A stretch of 13,681 nt of DNA from Chrysochromulina tobinii (taxonomy: Eukaryota; Haptophyta; Prymnesiales; Chrysochromulinaceae): contig JWZX01001980.1 of NCBI GenBank assembly GCA_001275005.1, positions 1 to 13,681 of the forward strand, read 5' to 3'. This document shows, piece after piece, positions 8,601 to 13,681 of the stretch. Each line of letters starts with the position of its first letter. Position 1 is the stretch's first letter. The position numbers were made by a program, and so were the translations under genes. Under the pieces are notes generated by a model. The model was given only the letters and a program-made list of their open reading frames with translations. It was not told where the DNA came from and did not search any database.

Positions 8601-8748
8601 GCCGTCGCAGCTTGAGCTGGCGCTCATGCCGCTGCTCCGTGCCCTGGTTGATCGCCGCCGAGATGGACGCCATGTGGGCCGCGTCCTCGGAGGCGGTGTC
8701 AGTGACTGCGGCCCGGCTCGATGGCACGCCGGACCACCAGCGAGGCAT
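5623..8748 (-). CDS. Large low-complexity acidic/basic protein of unknown function, probably nuclear
   Basis: I do not recognise a domain. The frame is open from an ATG at 8868. I favour Met at 8748 (1041 aa) because the longer start would leave only 53 bp to the divergent gene and would contain a 19-bp palindrome that looks regulatory; Met at 8673 is also possible. Numbered from 8748: about 28-180 is helix-rich; 289-327 is a 13-residue repeat (LGPSVSRAPSQAL, three times); about 361-400 is basic (KRGRNN); 426-451 is Gly/Asp-rich; 461-476 is almost all Glu; 710-730 repeats QGNAKG; 741-757 is Glu then Pro; about 770-1000 is more ordered; the tail from 1014 is Lys/Arg/Ala-rich (SRAKRP, PKAKVARQSKVRA). 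Acidic tracts with basic clusters suggest a chromatin or RNA partner, by inference only. No intron is needed. Confidence 0.65.
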   Translation of the reverse strand: MPRWWSGVPSSRAAVTDTASEDAAHMASISAAINQGTEQRHERQLKLRRLLTQVVIDAREEAGRCLSLVRTCVTERARFERAHKSPALAAADAELAAVREAEGKARANEVPYQSALALALQDGSSNALPEYNAALPSGGASGEYEQLQSRARAAAARADAWVTHLIDEHKGLRFSVMLTARSLARANPIAASSEGAAADGAVLPTAEASAAATAAVENAKQQATANLIAAPSAEGAECETLATCRRRLASHLDRLRFAADVAQAVAGLQWAAAPPRAPAALPRAPAAPLGPSVSRAPSQALLGPSVSRAPSQALLGPSVSRAPAPKLAPISASKPAPPRGAVASASTRPAADRSSDRAGDGRKRGAVDGAPEAAEGGASQAAGGGSSKRGRNNGDGGRKDADAGKSSPADVGDASSGASGGGHAGGGGSHDGGDDGGDDGGNDDGGGGGGGVTNDAMGGMEVEEEEEEDEEEEGEEMVMQLAAVEVPEDAHEDALGSAAEEAVDEAAVAEAADLEEPLTQELPSDESRADGADGGSEAAEQDDEYGEAAEAAGLAAEQAAAENGHGHDEDDEDEAREEQVPETAPAEPAPAGARPAPGTARPAPRLPSQAARREATVQGWVQELSAFNAPSRASAVSAKASRLAQELADVELLCDATAALREELESAAVSAASAAATLSAFAPPAAAPPTPNLDGPPSTHGTHGRAPTGQGNAKSDAKGQGNAKGKGNAKASVRRFDLFDEEEHEEEEEPPPPLPPPSAVRRSTVALGAATVAALKAALAALAPSDPRAWVTLADVCRFVCLCCVDTPSVVTSAKGAGRGGRDGGAGVPSSTPAPPPPDWKAYQQRFEDFFPKPSPPQKTLELPPPLAEARVQLRAYLYASASAPPGALLPPPPFTSARLDAFALVDAVALLEKGLTAKAARLGEEAVEARQAADAALAALATRGAAPTEAPLPFLLRLAAHHLAAAPLPGLSDGTAAIGAPKGGKGGTGGGNGATAPSAPSAPVHSARVEPPSRAKRPMEGKAAVAAPKAKVARQSKVRA
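7791..7887 (-). repeat. 39-bp coding tandem repeat (two full copies, one partial)
   Basis: Units begin at 7791, 7830 and 7869 on the plus strand and encode LGPSVSRAPSQAL; the third copy diverges after LGPSVSRAPA. The nearly identical nucleotides indicate recent tandem duplication within the low-complexity gene. Confidence 0.85.
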
Positions 8749-8807
8749 GTCTGAGTGGCCCGTCGGTCGTCGGCGGACGTGTCGATGTATGCTCGGAGCC
8801 CGCGCGC

Positions 8808-8826
8808 TCTCGCGCGCCGCGCGAGA
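8808..8826. promoter_or_regulatory. 19-bp palindrome in the divergent promoter between the genes at 8748 and 8922
   Basis: TCTCGCGCGCCGCGCGAGA is a perfect inverted repeat of two 9-bp arms around one base. It lies between the preferred start codons of two head-to-head genes. It resembles a CG-rich palindromic element of animal bidirectional promoters (TCTCGCGAGA), but function in this organism is inference. Confidence 0.45.
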
Positions 8827-8921
8827 ACAGAACGTTTTCGTGTGCAAAGTTACTCCCAACACATTCACTTGAGTTCACACGTTCCTCGGCAGCAGTGTGT
8901 TCACGTCACTCGGCAGCAGAG

Positions 8922-10394
8922 ATGTCGATCTTTGTGCTTCTCTGGACCCTGCTGCCCACGCCGACCGACGGCGTGCGGGGATTCACGGCGGCTACTCGCC
9001 TCGGTGGCCATAATCTCGCTCGCCGCCGCTGCGCTACGCCGCGCTTTTGCTACACTGAGCCCGACCCCGAGCCCGACCTCGAGATTGATGGCCCATCGCT
9101 CAACGAGGAACTCACGGTGTCGGTGCAGTACCTCGGCGGCGCCGACTCGCGCCAACGCCGTGTGCGCCGCACGAACCGGCCACCGGCCGAGGAGCGCTGG
9201 AGGCTGAGCACCGAGGAGGCGACCGACGGCAGCGGTAATTACATCTATCGCCGCATGTCGGCCTTCTGCAACTATGCATCCATAGATGTGGAGGCGGCCA
9301 TCGATCTAATCGCGAACAATGAAGCCTTCCGCCGTTTTGGGGACTCAATCTCGATCACGAGCTATTCGGACGTCGTGCACGTCCGCATGACTTCGCCCCC
9401 GACCTCCGCGACCGCATCGACGACCGCGATGCGGTCGATCGTGCGCGACGCCTACCTCCTGCCGTACGGCGCGACGGTGTTGTGGGGCTTCCAGTCGCGC
9501 GACGAGCTCGACTTCATCGATCTGATCGCCCCGTGCTCCGAGCCGCTCAGCAGCGTCCCGTACTCGGGTGACATGGCCAGTGAGGACCTAGGCGACTCCG
9601 ACTTTATGCTCTACACGCTCGACGACGCACCCGAGCCCTCTGACACGCCGGCCGAGTGCGCCACCGATGGAGGCATGTCGCCGCCATCCCCTGAGCAGCT
9701 TGCACGGGACGACGCGACCGGTCGACGCGGCAGCGCGACCGTCTCACTCTCTGCCGGTGCGGTCACGCTCTCAAACAAGCTCATCCGTATCTCGAGTACC
9801 GACGATCCCGTAGAGAAGCTCGCGATCTCCTTCGCCTTCGCGCAGTCCGTCAAGCTCGGCTTCTTTGAAGCCCTGCTTGAATCCACCACCGAGGCGATCA
9901 AGCCCATCCCCGAGCAGCTTGCAGCGAAAGGGAGCACCAACATCGACATCAAGCAGGTTGCCAAGCTGACGGGACGCCTCTTCCTCGAGCGAAATGAGGT
10001 CAACCTGTACTCGAACATCCTCGACATCCCCGACTTTTTTTGGGAGGCGGAGGAGTTTGAGCCACTCTACCTGCGCGTCAGCCGGTACCTCGACATCGAC
10101 GACCGCGTCGTCATCCTCAACAAGCGTCTCGACATCGTCAATGACCTGCTCGACTCGCTCTCCGCGCAGCTCGAGGTGGAACATGCGAACCGTCTTGAGT
10201 GGATCATCATCTGGCTCATCTCGGTCGAGATCGCCCTGGAGCTGCTCAAGGACTTTGGGGGCGTGCATGGCGGCATCAGGCTGCTCGGGCGCGGCTGGCA
10301 GCTGCTCAAAAGGCCAGCAGTGGCGGCGGCAGTAGCAGCGGCGGCAGCGGCGGCGGCGGCATTAGCGTGGCGGCGCCGGGGTCAGCATTCCTAG
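8922..10394 (+). CDS. DUF155/RMND1 family protein, organelle-targeted (plastid presequence candidate)
   Basis: The 490-residue product has the DUF155 (RMND1/Rmd) pattern: YGATVLWGF at 182-190; KLAISFAFAQSVKLGFFE at 299-316; a helical core with KLTGRLFLERNEVNLYSNIL; DIPDFFWEAEEFEPLYL at 368-384; and a C-terminal membrane helix RLEWIIIWLISVEI at 424-437. In other eukaryotes members are inner-membrane organelle proteins supporting mitochondrial translation. I chose the ATG at 8922 rather than 8721 because it opens with MSIFVLLWTLLPTPTDGVRG, a signal-peptide-like segment, then Phe21 and a basic, Thr/Arg-containing stretch. That order is typical of secondary-plastid (ASAFAP-like) presequences, so plastid location is inferred; mitochondrial location remains possible. 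The C-terminus adds a polyalanine run and RRR. The 201 bases upstream are open in frame but overlap the divergent gene. Confidence 0.85.
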   Translation: MSIFVLLWTLLPTPTDGVRGFTAATRLGGHNLARRRCATPRFCYTEPDPEPDLEIDGPSLNEELTVSVQYLGGADSRQRRVRRTNRPPAEERWRLSTEEATDGSGNYIYRRMSAFCNYASIDVEAAIDLIANNEAFRRFGDSISITSYSDVVHVRMTSPPTSATASTTAMRSIVRDAYLLPYGATVLWGFQSRDELDFIDLIAPCSEPLSSVPYSGDMASEDLGDSDFMLYTLDDAPEPSDTPAECATDGGMSPPSPEQLARDDATGRRGSATVSLSAGAVTLSNKLIRISSTDDPVEKLAISFAFAQSVKLGFFEALLESTTEAIKPIPEQLAAKGSTNIDIKQVAKLTGRLFLERNEVNLYSNILDIPDFFWEAEEFEPLYLRVSRYLDIDDRVVILNKRLDIVNDLLDSLSAQLEVEHANRLEWIIIWLISVEIALELLKDFGGVHGGIRLLGRGWQLLKRPAVAAAVAAAAAAAAALAWRRRGQHS

Positions 10395-10602
10395 GAGGCT
10401 GATCTCGATACACACGACACACACACACACACACACAACAAGGACTGAGCAGAAAGAACAAGAACGAAGGGACGACCAAGGGCTCCACAAGCTATTTATT
10501 CTTTGACAATCACGTACATGTCACGTATCGAGGACACAATAGGAGGGAAGAGGCGGGCCGGACGCGAAGGATGAGCAGTTTTCGTTAGATGTTCACCAGC
10601 GC
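10395..10602. other. Intergenic spacer with an AC microsatellite
   Basis: A (CA)n tract interrupted once by G lies at about 10411-10437, just after the DUF155 stop codon. An AT-rich patch (CTATTTATTCTTTG, about 10491-10504) lies about 100 bp before the EF-hand ORF and could be a core promoter element; this is weak. Confidence 0.5.
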
Positions 10603-11304
10603 GTGCCAAACGAGCCCCGTTTCGTCATTTCGTGCCCGCGAGCCGCGAGTGTAGCCGTCCGCCCTCGACCCTGTGGTCACGGGGGGCGCTCAGACTCTTT
10701 CTTGTACACCAAAGCCGCATCAGTGATCACCTTGATGATAGCTACCCTGACAATATCGTTGCTACTTCGAGGCCCGGTCAACGGCGCGGTCTTCCAGGCT
10801 GTCAACCACCGCGCAGGAACTCTCCTGGCCAAAGAGCCATCCTTCTTCGACAAGATTCTCTTTGGCACCAGCGGCCGCTCTCAGAAAAAAGATCCGGAAC
10901 TGAAAGCAGCTCGGAAGACGGACCTCGCGGCATTCTTTGCGCAGCTTGACGCAGATGGCAATGGAACGCTGGACCGCGACGAGCTCAGCCGTGCCTTGAT
11001 GCTCATCGGCCTTCAGAAGATTGACTTTGATGCCGCATTTGATGCGCTAGATATCGATGGCGACGGGATGGTGACCTTTGAGGAGTTTAATGCGGCGCTC
11101 CCATCGAGCACGCGAGCAGCAATCGTGGCGCGAATCAATGAGGACGGCGTCCTGCCGAGCCTGTACTTGCCGCCAGAACAATGGAGCGAGACGCGATCCC
11201 AGGCGGAACTGCAATGGGAGCAGAAGGTCCAGTTTCAGGCGCTGCGCTCCGGCAACAAACTTCGCCAGAACGATATCTTGCAAAATGAGTTGGGCAAGCT
11301 GTGA
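10603..11304 (+). CDS. Two-EF-hand calcium-binding protein with N-terminal hydrophobic segment
   Basis: The 233-residue product has two canonical EF-hand loops: DADGNGTLDRDE (116-127) and DIDGDGMVTFEE (150-161). All calcium-coordinating positions are acidic or oxygen-donating, with Gly at position 6 and Glu at 12. The spacing is that of one paired EF-hand lobe. A hydrophobic segment (about 39-56, VITLMIATLTISLLL) precedes it. If translation starts at Met45 (10735), this is a short signal peptide with likely cleavage after NGA; if at 10603, it is a membrane anchor behind a basic leader. I list the longest frame. The tail (about 170-233) is charged and helical without a recognised domain. The likely role is a secretory-pathway or plastid-envelope calcium sensor, by inference. 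It follows the DUF155 gene on the same strand and is tail-to-tail with the gene ending at 11597. Confidence 0.8.
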   Translation: MPNEPRFVISCPRAASVAVRPRPCGHGGRSDSFLYTKAASVITLMIATLTISLLLRGPVNGAVFQAVNHRAGTLLAKEPSFFDKILFGTSGRSQKKDPELKAARKTDLAAFFAQLDADGNGTLDRDELSRALMLIGLQKIDFDAAFDALDIDGDGMVTFEEFNAALPSSTRAAIVARINEDGVLPSLYLPPEQWSETRSQAELQWEQKVQFQALRSGNKLRQNDILQNELGKL

Positions 11305-11596
11305 GCCGCTGTGCGGAAAGCCGCGTGCTTGGTCCCGTTGACTAAATTTGCCCACTATGCTTTGCCTCATTTCGCGTTGGCGGCCTACGTAACTTGCCCT
11401 CTCCATCCTATAGAGAAAAGAGGCGAGTTCGGACATGGAAACGTCTGAGGCGTGTCTAACTTTGCGATCACTACACTACTATTATTTCAGGATACTCACG
11501 ATACCACTGACTCGTCGTTGTACTTCCGGTCACGTACGACTGTGCACTTGTAACACGTAAGTTTCACTAGCGGCTCGCGCGCGGCGACGCCTCACC
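11305..11596. other. Convergent 3' intergenic region
   Basis: This lies between tail-to-tail genes. I see no ORF of quality, no tRNA fold and no repeat. It is AT-richer than its flanks. Confidence 0.4.
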
Positions 11597-13255
11597 CTAG
11601 ACAGGAGTTGCCGTTGGAGAGAGGCGGCCCGCCAAACGAGGTCCTATACTACTGGAGAGATGCGACATATGAGCGAACTTGACCGCGGCGACGGCGGTGA
11701 GAGCGATGGTCTGCATCCGTTTAGCATCCTCTCGGGCTCGTTGCTCTTCCTTGGCGCGCACCGCCGCGGCAGATGCTCGATTGAGCTCTCGCTTGGCTCG
11801 TGCCACGGCCAATTCAAAAGCCTCGCTGGGCGTGAGTCGTTCGGGGTGGGCGAATTCGGGCGCATCTGCGGCCACCTCTTTGGAGCGCTGCCACGCCCAG
11901 ACGCTACTCTCAGCCGTGACTTTTGCCGCGGCTCTCGTTGATGCGGGGCTGTTGTGACGTCCGCTGCGGGCGCTGCTCTCAGCCGGCGCCTCGGGCTCGG
12001 CCACGTCCGCACCATTGGGCTTTCGCTCCATACTTGTTGTACGCGAAACTGGTGGGCCTTCGGTCCGATCGTCTTCGGTCCACACCCTCATCGCGGCTGA
12101 GCTCGGTCTCGTCCAGTCCTCGTCCATACCCTTGTGCGGTGCCAGCACACTCTCGGTCGCCGCAGACTGTAGATCTACAGGCTGCGGCGACCGAGGCTGC
12201 GGCGACCGAGGCTGCGGCGAGCGAGGACGCTCGTGCCCAGCTGCTGCCTTGTCTCGTATGGACCTTGGCGCATCTCCTCCACAGTCTGCGCCCTTGCTAT
12301 GCTCCCCCGTGACGCATTGACGGATGCTCTCGACCAGCCAAGCCGCCGTCCCGGGCTCGTAGCTTGGCTCGTAGCTTGGCACATGCACGACGGTTGGCAC
12401 AGGCACTGGCGCTTCGGCCGCTGCTGCCGCTGCTGCCTCTGCTGCCGCCTTCTCGGCCGCCGCCGCCTCCGCCGCAGCCGCCACCGCCGCCGCCGCAGCC
12501 GCCGCCGCCGCCGCCACTGCAGCAGCCACCTCGGCCGATGCCGCCTCTGCTGCCGCCTTCTCGGCCGCAGCTAGCGCGGCGTCTGCTTCCCGTGGACTCT
12601 CTGCTTCCTCAGTACTCGGCGCTATTGGAGTCGTCCATTCAAATGCGTTCCTCTCCATTTGACGTGAGTAGGCTTCGTAGCGCCTCCTCTCGCGCTCGCG
12701 CAAGAAAGCGTTGATCGCGTAGATCTCAGCGCGGCGCTGACGATGCGCGGCGCGATCTTTGGAATAGAAGAGCTGCTTCTCTTCGTCAATGTGGCGTGTG
12801 ATGCCATCGAGCTTGTTCTCGTTGGCCTTGTATGCAGCCTCCAGCTGCAGGCGAGCCCTATTGACTGCTTTATCATACGCGAGCTTTGCGGCCGTCAGTG
12901 GGCCGGGCTTGGTTGGGTCATAGTAAAACTCAGGACTCTCGGACCTGCTTGCCTCTTCCAATGCCAAGCGGCTTCCGTGCTGGATTGCCTCTTCCAACGC
13001 CACGCGACTGGAAGTCGAGTCGCCGGCAACATGAGGTGGTAATACGCAAGGAATGCTTACCATTTGTGGCTGTTCTGCCCGAGGACTCGGGCTGTTGGAC
13101 CATGTCGCGCCCATGAGACCGACAAAGGCCGCCAAACAGGGGAGCAGGTGAAGAGACACAACGCGGACCAAACACGACCTTTCACTGTGAGTGGTGCCGG
13201 TTCGGCCCGTTAATAAGTTCCGCAACGGCCGATTTATCATCCCGAGTTGAGACAA
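11597..13255 (-). CDS. Alanine-rich coiled-coil protein with N-terminal signal/anchor, unknown function
   Basis: The frame encodes 552 residues from the first ATG (13255; Met6 at 13240 is equally possible). A hydrophobic segment at about 29-50 (VRVVSLHLLPCLAAFVGLMG) suggests a signal peptide or anchor. An internal duplication follows (RVALEEAIQHGS / RLALEEASRSE, about 84-107). Residues 108-200 are charged and helical (YYDPTKPGPLTAAKLAYDKA, INAFLRERERRRYEAY). Residues 223-281 are almost pure Ala with Glu/Lys. SYEP occurs twice at 294-300, and RSPQP three times at 345-359. The C-terminal helix (475-515) is Ala/Arg/Lys/Glu-rich. I recognise no family. The first half looks like a genuine conserved helical domain; the middle is low complexity. 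It is head-to-head with the paralogue of the MICAL-like gene, sharing 260 bp of upstream DNA. It is unspliced as read; hidden in-frame introns in the repeats are possible. Confidence 0.65.
   Translation of the reverse strand: MSQLGMINRPLRNLLTGRTGTTHSERSCLVRVVSLHLLPCLAAFVGLMGATWSNSPSPRAEQPQMVSIPCVLPPHVAGDSTSSRVALEEAIQHGSRLALEEASRSESPEFYYDPTKPGPLTAAKLAYDKAVNRARLQLEAAYKANENKLDGITRHIDEEKQLFYSKDRAAHRQRRAEIYAINAFLRERERRRYEAYSRQMERNAFEWTTPIAPSTEEAESPREADAALAAAEKAAAEAASAEVAAAVAAAAAAAAAAVAAAAEAAAAEKAAAEAAAAAAAEAPVPVPTVVHVPSYEPSYEPGTAAWLVESIRQCVTGEHSKGADCGGDAPRSIRDKAAAGHERPRSPQPRSPQPRSPQPVDLQSAATESVLAPHKGMDEDWTRPSSAAMRVWTEDDRTEGPPVSRTTSMERKPNGADVAEPEAPAESSARSGRHNSPASTRAAAKVTAESSVWAWQRSKEVAADAPEFAHPERLTPSEAFELAVARAKRELNRASAAAVRAKEEQRAREDAKRMQTIALTAVAAVKFAHMSHLSSSIGPRLAGRLSPTATPV
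12152..12195. repeat. 44-bp near-perfect palindrome inside a coding region
   Basis: The axis lies between 12173 and 12174 (centre AGATCT). All 22 base pairs match outward to 12152/12195 except one (12166 against 12181). In single strands it would form a long hairpin with a tiny loop. Its right arm coincides with the first unit of the adjacent 15-bp tandem repeat. Confidence 0.9.
12181..12225 (-). repeat. 15-bp x 3 tandem repeat encoding RSPQP
   Basis: Units GCTGCGGCGACCGAG lie at 12181-12195 and 12196-12210, and a one-base variant at 12211-12225, on the plus strand. They are in frame with the Ala-rich gene. On the minus strand each unit ends in CGCCGCAG, an acceptor-like sequence. Confidence 0.85.
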
Positions 13256-13515
13256 GGGAAGTATCCAAGGATTTGGGCTGTGTGCCTGTCACCAAAGTCT
13301 TCAGAATTATCGCTTTTGTCCTTGGGCGTGAGAGACTGTGAGTGGTTTTGTATTTTGAGATTGGCAACACATTTGTAAGGTGCTCTTCGGAGAATGTGGA
13401 CTGTGACGAATCCTGCAACTTCGCGAACTTTTTTTCGGAAAAACAGTTTGGCAGTGAAGTCCCGCCGCCGCGCTCGGGAACTGAGCAGACGAACACCGCC
13501 TCGACGGCCCACAGA
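13256..13515. promoter_or_regulatory. Shared upstream region of two divergent genes
   Basis: These 260 bp separate the start codons of the Ala-rich gene (minus) and the MICAL-gene paralogue (plus). From about 13302 rightward it is homologous to 3728-3511 and keeps the 19-bp block at 13316-13334 and the 24-bp leader before the ATG. The part nearest the Ala-rich gene has no counterpart at the left copy, so the duplication ended near 13302. Confidence 0.55.
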
Positions 13516-13681
13516 ATGGGGTGCTGTGCCTCAGCGCTCGAGGACGCAAAGGAGGCCATTGAAGAGACCTTGTTGCAACAAATGGCCAAAGGAATTGAAC
13601 TTGATACGGCTATCCTCGGCATCAAGCAGGGCTGCAAAGAGCTGAAAGACTGCATCGATCCGATCAAGAAGCGCTACGATC
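13302..13681 (+). repeat. Right copy of the inverted gene/promoter duplication
   Basis: This is the partner of 3345-3728, inverted, about 9.6 kb away. It runs off the window, so its full length is unknown. Coding bases differ at two sites: one Val-to-Leu change at codon 19 and one silent change at codon 26. Confidence 0.9.
13516..13681 (+). CDS. Paralogue of the MGCC coiled-coil/MICAL-like gene (5' part only)
   Basis: The frame opens ATGGGGTGCTGTGCC and gives 55 codons to the window edge without a stop. The protein begins MGCCASALEDAKEAIEETLL and is identical to the left gene except Leu19 for Val. Gly2, Cys3 and Cys4 are kept, so the membrane-anchoring signal is shared. Whether the coiled-coil and MICAL-like parts follow cannot be seen. 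The start is supported by the identical 24-bp leader in both copies. It is transcribed away from the left copy and is head-to-head with the Ala-rich gene. Confidence 0.85.
   Translation, partial: MGCCASALEDAKEAIEETLLQQMAKGIELDTAILGIKQGCKELKDCIDPIKKRYD

Noticed and set aside
5903-8754. Several long plus-strand ORFs (5903-6886, 6870-8069, 7535-8413, 7609-8754)
   Set aside because: GC-rich low-complexity DNA keeps most frames open; these read as Arg/Pro/His or Ser/Ala runs without domain features, opposite the more structured minus-strand frame.
8721-8921. N-terminal extension of the DUF155 protein from the ATG at 8721
   Set aside because: The 67 residues are basic and without family resemblance, overlap the divergent gene, and would bury the signal-like segment that starts at 8922.
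11305-11596. tRNA or small RNA gene in the convergent spacer
   Set aside because: No cloverleaf, A/B box pair or other RNA signature could be found by eye.

Overview
The window looks like nuclear DNA of a unicellular eukaryote, most likely an alga with a secondary plastid (haptophyte- or stramenopile-like). The grounds are: GC-rich coding sequence with long alanine-rich proteins; spliceosomal introns; ankyrin, BspA-type leucine-rich and EF-hand repeats; an N-myristoylation/palmitoylation start (MGCC); and one protein whose N-terminus looks like a signal peptide followed by a plastid transit sequence. I see no bacterial operon, Shine-Dalgarno pattern, tRNA, rRNA or transposase.

Layout: seven genes or gene parts alternate head-to-head and tail-to-tail. 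(1) Minus strand, 3510 to 1 and beyond: a lipid-anchored coiled-coil protein whose C-terminus runs into a MICAL-type FAD monooxygenase domain. This domain is visible only when two introns (669-529 and 381-61) are removed. (2) Plus, 4106-5146: a beta-barrel-like module plus ankyrin repeats, interrupted by a 109-bp BspA-LRR insertion that shifts the frame; the ankyrin sequence resumes at 5100-5264. (3) Minus, 8748-5623: a large low-complexity protein of unknown function, probably nuclear. (4) Plus, 8922-10394: a DUF155/RMND1-family protein with an organelle-targeting presequence. (5) Plus, 10603-11304: a membrane-anchored or secreted protein with two EF-hands. (6) Minus, 13255-11597: an alanine-rich protein with an N-terminal hydrophobic segment. 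(7) Plus, 13516 to the window end: the first 55 codons of a near-identical paralogue of gene 1 in inverted orientation.

The most striking content is gene 1 and its relatives. A MICAL-like flavin domain (in animals an NADPH-dependent oxidase of actin methionines) sits behind an approximately 815-residue N-myristoylated coiled-coil region, an order unlike animal MICALs. The 3' part of the gene is riddled with short tandem repeats. Both supported introns are built of 10-bp repeats. A third repeat array (4 x 18 bp) lies exactly where the family has no linker and fits an in-frame GC-AG intron. The largest intron carries three copies of its own 5' splice site in a regular higher-order repeat. The two paralogues are almost identical in coding sequence but have clearly diverged promoters, which suggests gene conversion.

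There is no evident joint pathway. The neighbours share promoters (three head-to-head pairs) rather than an obvious function. All exon structures are inferred from reading frame and family resemblance recalled from memory; no transcript or database evidence was available.
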